Source: Rhodospirillales bacterium (GTDB taxonomy: Bacteria > Pseudomonadota > Alphaproteobacteria > Acetobacterales > Acetobacteraceae). From it: a DNA stretch of 39,015 bases. The position numbers were made by a program, and so were the translations under genes. The DNA is taken from assembly GCA_028288785.1 (NCBI GenBank), contig JAQGHV010000065.1, positions 1 to 39,015 on the forward strand, read 5' to 3'. Under the pieces are notes generated by a model, which searched no databases, had not been told where the DNA came from, and saw only the letters and a list, made by a program, of their open reading frames with translations. Position 1 is the stretch's first letter. Each line of letters opens with the position of its first letter. This document shows positions 24,667 through 32,903 of the stretch, piece by piece.

Positions 24667-26238
24667 ATGGCCCTTGTCGAAGCAGTCCTTGCCCTCATCG
24701 CAGTCTGCATCGGCTTCGCGTTGATTGCTCAGCGTTCCCGGCTTCCCTACTCCGTCATCCTGGTGGTTGGCGGCATGGCCATCGCCTTCATCCCAGGCAT
24801 GCCGCAGATCGAGCTCGACCCGCAGATCGCGCTGGCGTTCTTTCTGCCGCCGATGCTGCAGGCGAGCGGCTACCGCACGGATTGGCGCGACTTTCGCACG
24901 AACCTGCGCCCGATCCTGCTTCTCGCGGTCGGCGCGGTGCTGTTCACCACGGCTTGCGTCGCGATCGTCGCCCGCATCCTGATCCCCGAGCTGCCCTGGG
25001 CGGCAGCGATCGCGCTCGGCGCCATCGTCGCACCACCCGATGCCGTCGCGGCATCCTCGATCCTGCAGCGGCTGCGGCTGCCGCGGCGTCTGGTCGCGGT
25101 GCTGGAGGGCGAAAGCCTGATCAACGACGCCTCCGCGCTCGTGCTGTATCGATTCGCGGTGGCTGCGATGGTCACCGCCTTCAGCCCGTGGGAGGCGGCG
25201 GTCGCCCTCGTGCTGGTGGCCGGCGGCGGCGTCGCGATCGGTTGGGTGGTCGGCCGCGCGGCGATCTGGATCATCCCCCAATTGCGCGATACGCTGCTGG
25301 AAACGGCCGCGACCTTCGTGGTGTGCTTTGCCGTCTTTCTGGCCGCCGAGGCCGTGCACGCTTCAGGCGTGATGGCGGTCGTCACCGCCGGCATCATGCT
25401 GGGCCGGGCGTCGCACACCAAGCTATCGGCGCGGACACGCCAGGAAACGCGCGTGGTGTGGGGATTCCTGGAATTCATCCTGAGCAGCCTGGTCTTCATC
25501 CTGATTGGGATGCAGCTGAACGCCATCCTCGACCGCCTTGACGCCTATACGCCACTCACGCTGATCGGCCTCACGGCGGGGATCTCGCTGGTCCTGATCG
25601 TCTCGCGCTTTGTCTGGATCATACCGGCGGTCTGGTTGCCGCGACTGATCCCGAGCGTTCGCCGTGCCGACCCGCGGCCGCCCTTCAGCCACACGATCGT
25701 GCTGTCCTGGGCGGGGATGCGAGGCGTGGTGTCGCTTGCCGCAGCACTCGCGCTGCCGATCGGCTTTCCCGCCCGCGACCTGCTGATCTTCCTGGCCTTC
25801 GGCGCCATCCTCGCCACACTTGTTGTCCAGGGCACCACGCTGGAGTGGGTGATCAAGCGCGTGGGCGTCGAGGAGCAGCGCAAGACGCGGATGGGGTGGG
25901 AGGAGGCGGCCGCTCGCACGATGGTGGCGCAGGCCTCGCTGGCCCGCCTCATGGCGCACGCCGACGACCCGCTCGATGGCGCCATCGCACAGGACATTTT
26001 GCCAGAGTACCGCGATAACGTGCGGCTGCTGGACGGCATCAGCCAGGGCGCTGTCGCGGCCGAGCGGACCTCGCGGCTGCAGTTGCGGCTAGAAGCCTTG
26101 CAGCATGGCCGCGCGCGACTGCTGCGCCACCACCGCGAGGACGGGCTGGACGACGAGCTGCTGCAGCGCATCGGGCAGGAGCTGGATCTCGAGGAACTGC
26201 GCCTGCGCCGGCTGCTCGGCGCTTCCGAGGAGTTTTAG
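24667..26238 (+). CDS. CPA1-family Na+/H+ antiporter
   Basis: A 523-residue inner-membrane protein with about twelve hydrophobic segments over residues 1-410, then a cytosolic C-terminal part (about residues 410-523) rich in charged helices. The transport core carries GAIVAPPDAVAASSILQRL and LEGESLINDASALVLYRFAV (the ion-binding Asp of the N-D pair). SWAGMRGVVSLAAALALP is the conserved helix of the sodium/proton exchanger family. It probably exports Na+ or K+ for protons. The start ATG follows the purine-rich GGAGGGTGA. One nucleotide separates its stop from the helicase start, so translation of the two is probably coupled, which is an unusual pairing. Confidence 0.92.
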   Translation: MALVEAVLALIAVCIGFALIAQRSRLPYSVILVVGGMAIAFIPGMPQIELDPQIALAFFLPPMLQASGYRTDWRDFRTNLRPILLLAVGAVLFTTACVAIVARILIPELPWAAAIALGAIVAPPDAVAASSILQRLRLPRRLVAVLEGESLINDASALVLYRFAVAAMVTAFSPWEAAVALVLVAGGGVAIGWVVGRAAIWIIPQLRDTLLETAATFVVCFAVFLAAEAVHASGVMAVVTAGIMLGRASHTKLSARTRQETRVVWGFLEFILSSLVFILIGMQLNAILDRLDAYTPLTLIGLTAGISLVLIVSRFVWIIPAVWLPRLIPSVRRADPRPPFSHTIVLSWAGMRGVVSLAAALALPIGFPARDLLIFLAFGAILATLVVQGTTLEWVIKRVGVEEQRKTRMGWEEAAARTMVAQASLARLMAHADDPLDGAIAQDILPEYRDNVRLLDGISQGAVAAERTSRLQLRLEALQHGRARLLRHHREDGLDDELLQRIGQELDLEELRLRRLLGASEEF

Positions 26239-26239
26239 G

Positions 26240-29200
26240 ATGAGCACGCTGTCCCAGGCGCTGGAGGATGCACGGCGCGGATTGCTCGACCTCTCCACGC
26301 GCAATCGCCTGCTGGCATTGCCGAAGCCGGGCCGGTCGCGCGGCGTCGTCATCCTCGATGACGAGGATGCGGATGCGCTGGTCGCGAAGCTGCGCGAAGG
26401 CGCGGCATTCAGCTTCGAAGCCGTGGCGGATTCTGCAGCCGAGGAGCCTGCCGCCGCACCGCCACCGCCAGCCGGGAAGCCTCGGCGCGCGCGCAACACC
26501 GCCAGCGCCAAGGCGGCGGGCGTCTCCAGCGCCGACGCCGCCGCGACACGGGAGGCTTGGCAGGCCGACACCAAACTGCGGGTGCGGATGCCGGCGGAGG
26601 ACCTCGCGCGGCGCCTCCGCGACATCATCGGTGACGCCCGGATCGCGCGCGAGGAATCCGGCATCGCGACCCTCTACCTCGCGATCGGCGCGCTCGCCTG
26701 GCGCGACGCAGCGACGCCTGAGACCGAGCGCTTGGCCCCGCTTGCATTGCTGCCCATAACGCTGGAGCGGGAAGGGGTCTCCCAGGTCTTCCGCCTCCGC
26801 GCGGACGTGTCCGAGGTGTCGGAGAACCTGTCGTTGCGCGAGATGTTCGCCGCGCAATACCGCTTGGCGCTGCCCGACTTCGATGCCGAGACCTATGACC
26901 CGACCAAATGGGCGGAGGCGGTTGCCGGCGCCATCGCCGGCCAGCCGCAATGGCGGGTCGAGGCGGATGCGCTGGCGGTCGGCCTGTTCTCCTTCGCCAA
27001 GTTCCTGATGTGGCGCGACCTCGACCTCGCCGCCAATCCCGGGGTGCTCACCCATCCGCTGATCCGCGCGCTAGTGGGGGGAGAGGCGCTGGAAGCCGGT
27101 GCCGGGAGCTTCCCCGACGACACGGATGTGGACGCGACCATTCCGGTCGAGCGGCTCGACCATGTGATGGATATGGATGGCAGCCAGGCCCTCGCGGTGG
27201 AGGCGGTTCGGCGCGGCGGGCACCTGGTCATCCAGGGGCCGCCGGGCACGGGCAAGAGCCAGACGATCGCCAACATCATCGCCCAGGCGGTGTTGGATGG
27301 GCGCACCGTGCTGTTCATGGCGGAGAAGCTCGCCGCACTCGAAGTGGTGCAGCGGCGCCTGACCCAGGTGGGGCTGGGTGCGGCGTGCCTGGAACTGCAC
27401 AGCGAGAAGCAATCCAAGCGGGCGGTGCTGGATGAGCTGCGCGCGACGCTGGCGACACCTCCGCCGCCACGGCCAGACCGGGAGCCGGTAGTGCGGCGCC
27501 TGGGCGCGCTGCGCGGGCGGATCAACCGCCATGCCGAGGCGATGCGCGGCGCGGTTGGTGATACTGGGCTGCCGCTCCATTCGGTGATCGGACAGCTCGC
27601 GGCGTTGCGCGCGCGTGGCGTGAAGGCGGGCGACCTGGCGCTGGAGGCGGGCGCTTGGGACGCGGAGCGTATCGAGCGTAACCGAGACGCCGTGCGCGAA
27701 CTCGCGGCCCGTGCGCCGGGTGCGCACAGCGCCTTCGCGGGTGTCTCGCGCGACCTCACGCCAAGCGAGACGGACCGGCTGATGGCGGGACTACCGGACC
27801 TGATCCGTGCCTTCGCGGGCGGCGCCGCGGCGCTGGCTGCGCTGGCGCTGGCGCTCGGCCGACCGGCGCCGGGACCGGCGGAAGTGGATGAGCTGAAGGC
27901 CATCTCGGCAGCGATCGAGTCCGCCCCGGACCATGACGCGAAGGCCCTCGCGCACCCGGCCTGGAACGGCGAAACCGCGCCCCTTCGTGCGCTGGTGGAT
28001 GCCCAGGCGGCACTCGACGCCGCGCGCGCCGATCCGGCGTTGTTGCCGGGCGCGCTGGAGGTCGAGGGCATTGAGGCGGTGCGCGCGACACTCGCCGAGC
28101 CGGGCGGCGTGTTCGGCTTCTTCTCCGGCACGCGGCGTGCGGCGCAGGCGATCGCGGCCTCGGTCGCGCGCGATGCGGAGAACCCGCTGCCGGCGCTGGC
28201 CTCGGCACTGGCTGGCCAAACCGCGCGCGCGGCGCTGGCGGCAGGTGAATCCGTTGGGCGCGGCGCCTTCGGCACCTTGTGGGGCGGCCCCGGCATGGCG
28301 CCGCTGCTGGCGTGGCGGGAAGCGCATGGTGCGGAGGCCGCGCGTGCCTTGGCGGCGGGTGCGACACCCCTCGATCTCGCCCCGGTGGCTGCTGCGGTCG
28401 CGGCCTGGAACACCCTGGCGGAAGCGACCGCGCTCGCCGGTCCGCTACCCTCCTTCACCAGGCTGGTCGACATGCTCGGCGCCTGGGCGACCGAGCCCGA
28501 GAGCCTGCCGCTCTGGCAGGCCTGGCGCCGCGCGCGCGCCGCCGCTGGCGAGGTCGAGGCCTTCGCGGGCGCGCTCGCTGCCGGCAGCCTCGCGCCGGAT
28601 GCGGTGGAGGATGCCTTCGACCACGCGCTGCTGGAATCCCTCCTCGACGCGGCGATGCACGCGCACCCCGAACTCGCCGCCTTCGATGGTGAGGCGGCCG
28701 ACCGCCTGGTCGAGGAGTTCCGCGAAGCCGATCGCGACCGCGTCACGCTGGCCCGCGTGGAGGCCGCCTTCACCCATGCGGAAGCGCTGAAGAAAGTGCG
28801 CGCGGGCCTACCCGGCATGGAGGTGCTGCGCGGCGAGATGGAGAAGAAGCGCGGCCACCTCCCGGTGCGCGAACTGCTCGTCCGCGCGCGGCAAGCCGTG
28901 CAGGCGGCCAAGCCCATCTTCATGATGAGCCCGCTCTCCGTCGCGCAGTTCCTCGCACCCCCGCACGGACTGCTGCCCGGCCTGTCCTTCGACATGCTGG
29001 TGATGGACGAGGCGAGCCAGATCGAGCCGGTGGATGCGCTCGGCGCCATCGCGCGGGTGCGCCAGGTGGTGGTCGTGGGCGACGACCGCCAGATGCCGCC
29101 CACCCAGTTCTTCCAGCGCATGACCGGCGAGGATGCGGAGCCCACGCCAGGCGATGCGGTTGCGGCGCGCGACGTGGAAAGCGTGCTCGGCCTGTGCAAT

Positions 29201-30736
29201 GCGCGCGGCGTGCCATCGGCGATGCTGCGCTGGCACTACCGCAGCCGCCACGAGAGCCTGATCGCCTTCTCCAACGCGACCTTCTATGGCGGGCGGCTCT
29301 GCGTGCTGCCCTCGCCCAAGGCGCGCTCGGCGGCGCTCGGGTTGTCGCTCGTGAAGGTGAATGTCGCGGCCAAGGGCGCCGAAAACACCGAGGCGAAGGC
29401 AGTGGCCGACGCGGTGATCCGCCACGCGCGGGAGACGCCAGGCGACACGCTGGGCGTCGCCGCCTTCTCGATCGACCATCGCGACGCGATCATGGATGCG
29501 GTGGAAGCGGCGCGGCGCGCCAGCCCGGAGACGGAGCCCTTCTTCAGCGCCAACCCGGCCGAGCCCTTCTTCATCAAAAATCTGGAGAACGTGCAGGGCG
29601 ACGAGCGCGACGCGATCTTCATCAGCGTCGGTTTCGTGCGCGAGGCGGGCCGCGCGCTGCGGATGAATTTCGGCCCAGTCTCGGCCAAGGGCGGAGAGCG
29701 GCGGCTGAACGTGCTGGTGACGCGCGCCAAGAAGCGCTGCGTCGTGTTCAGCGATATCACGGCCGAGGATATCGACCTCTCCCGCAGCGACGGGGTGGGC
29801 GGCGAGGCGGCGCTGAAAGGCTTCCTCGCCTACGCCGCGGACACCGCCGAGGCGCCGCGCGCGGGCGATTCGGGACAGGGTGCACCGCTGGCGGCGCTGA
29901 TCGGGCAGGCGGTGGTCAAGGCGGGCAAGCTGGCCGTGCCGCGCGTGGGCCTGGCGGGGCTGTTCCTCGATGTCGCGGCCAAGGACGGCGCGGACTACGT
30001 GCTTGGCATCGAGGCCGATGCCGGGGATTGGGCGGCGCTGCGCTGTGCGCGTGACCGGGAGCGCGGGCGCGACGCCGCACTCGCCGGCATGGGCTGGATC
30101 TTGGCGCGCGCCTGGTCGCTCGCCTGGCTCGCGCGGCCGGAGGCGGAGGCGGCGCGGATCGGCACGCTGCTCGGCGCCGCTCCGCCGGCGGCGACGCCGG
30201 ACGTGGCGGCACCCGATCCCGGCTTGGCCCTGCCTTACGCCGCTGCCGTGGTGGAGGTGCCGGCCGGTGTCACGATCCCCGACGTACCCTTCGCGAAGCT
30301 GGCCGAGATCGTCGCCGCCGTGGTCACCGCCGAAGCGCCGGTGCATGGCGAGGTCATCGCGGAACGCATGCGGTTGATGTTCGGCCGTGTGACCCTTGCG
30401 CCGGCCGATCTGGCGGCTTTGGCGCAGGCCCAGAAGCTCGCGCGCCAACTGCATGGGCTGGTGGAGGAGGGCGGCTTCTGGCGCGCCGAGGGGAGCGTCA
30501 TCGCGCCGCGCAACCGCCGCGACTGCCCGCCCTTGCTGCGCCGGATCGCGATGGTGGCACCCGCGGAGATCGAGGTGGCCGCGGCACGGCTGATCACCGC
30601 CGTGCCGGTGGCGACCGAAGGCGAGCTCGCCGCCGGCGTGCAGCGGCTGCTCGGGCTGGATGTGGGCACGCTGCCCGCCGTCGCCGCGCGCGTCGCTGCG
30701 ATGGCGGGGGCTGGCCGGATCAGGCTGCGGGGGTAG
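26240..30736 (+). CDS. DUF4011 / superfamily 1 helicase with C-terminal nuclease-like domain
   Basis: A 1498-residue protein. The N-terminus (ALEDARRGLLDLSTRNRLLA) is the DUF4011 signature. The helicase core has Walker A GPPGTGKSQTIANII (from residue 333) and Walker B MDEASQIEP (Asp923, Glu924). It also has motif III GDDRQMPPT (947-955), LRWHYRSRHESLIAFSN, NVQGDERDAIFIS (from 1117) and the motif VI arginine in VLVTRAKKR (1158-1166). About 580 Ala-rich helical residues separate Walker A and B. Then comes a short region resembling the Vsr/MTES_1575-type endonuclease: LFLD (Asp1244), LGIEADA (Glu1258), CARDRERGRD and MGWILARAWSLAWL. A final winged-helix-like DUF3320-type region spans about 1350-1420. 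Proteins of this architecture have been linked to phage defence. Nuclease activity is inferred, and the usual Gly-Tyr-His after the Glu is absent. The start follows the antiporter stop by 1 nt. Confidence 0.9.
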   Translation: MSTLSQALEDARRGLLDLSTRNRLLALPKPGRSRGVVILDDEDADALVAKLREGAAFSFEAVADSAAEEPAAAPPPPAGKPRRARNTASAKAAGVSSADAAATREAWQADTKLRVRMPAEDLARRLRDIIGDARIAREESGIATLYLAIGALAWRDAATPETERLAPLALLPITLEREGVSQVFRLRADVSEVSENLSLREMFAAQYRLALPDFDAETYDPTKWAEAVAGAIAGQPQWRVEADALAVGLFSFAKFLMWRDLDLAANPGVLTHPLIRALVGGEALEAGAGSFPDDTDVDATIPVERLDHVMDMDGSQALAVEAVRRGGHLVIQGPPGTGKSQTIANIIAQAVLDGRTVLFMAEKLAALEVVQRRLTQVGLGAACLELHSEKQSKRAVLDELRATLATPPPPRPDREPVVRRLGALRGRINRHAEAMRGAVGDTGLPLHSVIGQLAALRARGVKAGDLALEAGAWDAERIERNRDAVRELAARAPGAHSAFAGVSRDLTPSETDRLMAGLPDLIRAFAGGAAALAALALALGRPAPGPAEVDELKAISAAIESAPDHDAKALAHPAWNGETAPLRALVDAQAALDAARADPALLPGALEVEGIEAVRATLAEPGGVFGFFSGTRRAAQAIAASVARDAENPLPALASALAGQTARAALAAGESVGRGAFGTLWGGPGMAPLLAWREAHGAEAARALAAGATPLDLAPVAAAVAAWNTLAEATALAGPLPSFTRLVDMLGAWATEPESLPLWQAWRRARAAAGEVEAFAGALAAGSLAPDAVEDAFDHALLESLLDAAMHAHPELAAFDGEAADRLVEEFREADRDRVTLARVEAAFTHAEALKKVRAGLPGMEVLRGEMEKKRGHLPVRELLVRARQAVQAAKPIFMMSPLSVAQFLAPPHGLLPGLSFDMLVMDEASQIEPVDALGAIARVRQVVVVGDDRQMPPTQFFQRMTGEDAEPTPGDAVAARDVESVLGLCNARGVPSAMLRWHYRSRHESLIAFSNATFYGGRLCVLPSPKARSAALGLSLVKVNVAAKGAENTEAKAVADAVIRHARETPGDTLGVAAFSIDHRDAIMDAVEAARRASPETEPFFSANPAEPFFIKNLENVQGDERDAIFISVGFVREAGRALRMNFGPVSAKGGERRLNVLVTRAKKRCVVFSDITAEDIDLSRSDGVGGEAALKGFLAYAADTAEAPRAGDSGQGAPLAALIGQAVVKAGKLAVPRVGLAGLFLDVAAKDGADYVLGIEADAGDWAALRCARDRERGRDAALAGMGWILARAWSLAWLARPEAEAARIGTLLGAAPPAATPDVAAPDPGLALPYAAAVVEVPAGVTIPDVPFAKLAEIVAAVVTAEAPVHGEVIAERMRLMFGRVTLAPADLAALAQAQKLARQLHGLVEEGGFWRAEGSVIAPRNRRDCPPLLRRIAMVAPAEIEVAAARLITAVPVATEGELAAGVQRLLGLDVGTLPAVAARVAAMAGAGRIRLRG

Positions 30737-31178
30737 TGCCGCGCGCCGCGCGCAACTCGTCGCGAATTTCGGTGAGGAGGATGTCGGTCGGGTTCGGCGC
30801 GACGGGCTTCGCCTCCTTCGCCTTGAAGCGCGACAGCGCCTTCACCAACCAGAACACCGCGAAGGCGACGATCGCGAACTTGATGACGGCGTTGAGGAAC
30901 TTGCCGATGGCCAGCACCGCGGCGCCTCCCTGGCGGGTCGCGTCGAGCGATGGCCGCCGCTCGCCCGAGATCACGACGAAAAGGTTCGAGAAATCGATGC
31001 CGCCGATCAGCAGGCCGATGATCGGGTTGACCAAGTCCTCGACCAGCGAGGCGACGATGGCGGTGAAGGCCGCGCCGATGATGATGCCGACCGCGAGGTC
31101 GACCACGCTGCCGCGCATGATGAACGCCTTGAACTCGCGCATCCAGGCGGATTCCGCGACGGTGACGGGTGAGCGCAT
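30720..31178 (-). CDS. mscL: Large-conductance mechanosensitive channel MscL
   Basis: A 152-residue inner-membrane channel that opens under membrane tension to release solutes during hypo-osmotic shock. The N-terminal amphipathic helix and TM1 read EFKAFIMRGSVVDLAVGIII, with the pore-lining segment GAAFTAIVASLVEDLVNPII. TM2 is NAVIKFAIVAFAVFWLVKAL, and a C-terminal charged helix ends EIRDELRAARG. This is close to canonical MscL in length and order. ATG 31178 has GAGGGA about 10 nt upstream. The last 17 nt overlap the end of the convergent helicase gene, so the two share their 3' ends. Confidence 0.95.
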   Translation of the reverse strand: MRSPVTVAESAWMREFKAFIMRGSVVDLAVGIIIGAAFTAIVASLVEDLVNPIIGLLIGGIDFSNLFVVISGERRPSLDATRQGGAAVLAIGKFLNAVIKFAIVAFAVFWLVKALSRFKAKEAKPVAPNPTDILLTEIRDELRAARGTTPAA

Positions 31179-31236
31179 GTCGGCTTTTTCCCTCGATTGA
31201 TGCCGCAGAACGTAACTGGTCGCGACCGGGCTCGCC

Positions 31237-31652
31237 ATGCACTCTGCGCCGATGCAGCCGGCACCCTTCGCCCAGAGCGTGACCTTCCTCTATGCCGTGG
31301 ACCCGGCGGCCTGCCGGCGGTTCTACGCCGAGGTTCTCAGGTTGTCGCTCGTGCTCGACCAGAGGCTTTGCGCGATCTTTGCGGTGGCGGAAAACCGGCC
31401 TTCATCGGCATCTGCGAGGCACGAGGGCCGCGCGAACTGATTGAGGCGCGGAGCGAAGGTGGCTCCGTCCATACCTGCGTCACGCCGGATGTGGATGCCT
31501 GGCACGAACGGATCGCCGCCGCCGGCACGCCGGGGCTGACGGCTCCGAGGCTGTCCGCCGAGTACGATGTGTACGGCTTCTTCTTCCGTGATCCCGCCGG
31601 CTACCTGCTCGAAGTGCAGGAGTTTCGCTCGCGGCAATGGCCCTCAGTTTGA
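31237..31652 (+). pseudogene. VOC (glyoxalase/dioxygenase) family protein, frameshifted
   Basis: The first part reads SVTFLYAVDPAACRRFYAEV in one frame (from ATG 31237), the usual opening strand and helix of a VOC fold. The continuation GGKPAFIGICEARGP through FFFRDPAGYLLEVQEF is in another frame, ending at 31652. The switch is needed near 31387-31390, where GCGGAAAA would read correctly as GCGGGAAAA, so one G seems to be lost. Both halves fit one 138-residue protein. A sequencing error in the G run is an alternative to real inactivation. The function of the family member is not known. Confidence 0.75.
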
Positions 31653-31731
31653 GGCGCAACCCGGCTAAGGTGGAGGCGTTCTCATCGCAGAAGCCCGGAG
31701 CCGTTTCGGGGCAAAAAACTAGGAAGAAGCG

Positions 31732-32019
31732 ATGACAGTCTCCAAAGCCATTCTCGCCGCCTCGCTGGTGTTGGGCTCGATGGGCGTCGCCCAGGCGCAA
31801 GTTTCTCCGACCCGTCCCGACACCGTCACGACGCCCAGCGGCACCACAATCCGGCCGCCCGAGGCGATTCCCGGCCGGTCGAACGTATCGCCCTCGCAGA
31901 GCACACCGACCACCCCGGGCTTCGTGCCCGCGCCGGGCCGCGACCCCTCGCCGCAGACCCAGACGGGGAGCAGCAACGAACCAGTTCAGCCGGGCCAGCG
32001 AGTCACGCCAAACCGTTGA
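31732..32019 (+). CDS. Small secreted Pro/Thr/Ser-rich protein
   Basis: A 95-residue protein. A clear signal peptide (MTVSKAILAASLVLGSMGVA, cleaved after AQA) is followed by a disordered mature part rich in Pro, Thr and Ser (SPTRPDTVTTPSGTTIRPPE and PSQSTPTTPGFVPAPG). There is no Cys and no lipobox, so it should be free in the periplasm or outside. AGGAAGAAG lies 5-6 nt before the ATG. I do not recognise a family. It is followed by a strong hairpin shared with the convergent SDR gene. Confidence 0.75.
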   Translation: MTVSKAILAASLVLGSMGVAQAQVSPTRPDTVTTPSGTTIRPPEAIPGRSNVSPSQSTPTTPGFVPAPGRDPSPQTQTGSSNEPVQPGQRVTPNR

Positions 32020-32024
32020 TCGGG

Positions 32025-32063
32025 AGTGGCCGGGGGCATCCGCCCTCGGCCACTTCGCTTTCA
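32025..32063. terminator. Strong hairpin between convergent genes (bidirectional terminator)
   Basis: A 13-bp stem, AGTGGCCGGGGGC (32025-32037) with GCCCTCGGCCACT (32042-32054) including one G-U pair, closes an ATCC loop. It lies 5 nt after the secreted-protein stop and ends 6 nt before the SDR stop at 32061. On the plus strand it is followed by TCGCTTTCATATATT, a modest U-tract, so it can end the plus-strand message and probably also the minus-strand one. Confidence 0.65.
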
Positions 32064-32837
32064 TATATTGGACGACGCGTCCCTGCGCAGCGTCGGCAAG
32101 CCCACTCCCGTCGCCGAGAAGCCACCATCGACCGCCAGTTCCTGGCCGGTGATGTAGCTGGCAGCCGGTCCACACAGAAAGAAGATTGCCTCGGCGAGTT
32201 CCGTCTCGAGGCCGTAGCGGCCGAGAGGGATGGCGTCATGGTAGTCCGCCCTGATCGCCGGTGAATGCACCGCCTTCGCCATGGGGGTGTCGACCGGGCC
32301 AGGTGCTACAGCGTTCGCCCGTACACCGTACTGCGCAAACTCGACGGCCATCTGCTTGGTGAGGTGCGCGAGCGCCGCCTTGCTCGTGCCGTAGGCGACC
32401 CGCAGTGTCGAGGCACGTAGGCCCGAAATTGATGTGACGTTCACAATGACGCCGCCGCCATTTGCGTGCATCAGCGGCACCGCCGCCTGCGCACAGATGA
32501 AGGCGCCGGTGAGGTTGACGTCGAGAATGTGCTGCCACTCCGCGAGGCTGGTTTCCAGCAACGGCTTGAACACGACCGTGCCGGCATTGTTCACCAGCGC
32601 GTCGATCCGTCCGAAGTGCTTCCCGATCCGCGCGAAAGCGGCTTGCACCGAGTTTTCACTCGAGACATCCGCGCAGATCGAGAACACGTCTGCCGAGACC
32701 GAAACGCCGTCGATCGCCGGATCGATGTCGAGCATGGCGACGCGCCAGCCCGCGGCGATGAATCGGTCCGCCGTTGCCCGTCCAATCCCGCGGTTGGCTC
32801 CCGTGATCACCGCGACCTTCCGGACCTGTTCAGCCAT
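32061..32837 (-). CDS. Short-chain dehydrogenase/reductase (SDR) family oxidoreductase
   Basis: A 258-residue cytosolic classical SDR. The NAD(P) loop is VAVITGANRGIGRATADRF (TGxxxGxG), the adenine pocket is LDIDPA, and the structural motif is VNNAGTVVF. The catalytic Ser is in VTSISGLRAS and the YxxxK pair in AYGTSKAALAHL, with the usual C-terminal GQELAVDGGFSATG. The acidic residue at the end of strand 2 favours NAD(H). GGGGAGG lies 6 nt before the ATG. It resembles members acting on sugars or hydroxy acids, but substrate assignment is not possible from the sequence. Confidence 0.92.
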   Translation of the reverse strand: MAEQVRKVAVITGANRGIGRATADRFIAAGWRVAMLDIDPAIDGVSVSADVFSICADVSSENSVQAAFARIGKHFGRIDALVNNAGTVVFKPLLETSLAEWQHILDVNLTGAFICAQAAVPLMHANGGGVIVNVTSISGLRASTLRVAYGTSKAALAHLTKQMAVEFAQYGVRANAVAPGPVDTPMAKAVHSPAIRADYHDAIPLGRYGLETELAEAIFFLCGPAASYITGQELAVDGGFSATGVGLPTLRRDASSNI

Positions 32838-32903
32838 GCAAGCCTCCCCCGCTTTTGGGAAAGCCTGCGCCGGTTTGGCGGGGCTGCCTACCGTCGACCA
32901 GGA

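Noticed and set aside
26893-29199. 768-aa open frame on the minus strand inside the helicase gene
   Set aside because: It is antisense to the helicase core, Ser/Ala/Arg-rich and without any motif, as expected from the third-position GC bias.
28808-30454. 548-aa minus-strand open frame inside the helicase C-terminal part
   Set aside because: Antisense shadow of the helicase gene, dominated by Arg, Ala and His.
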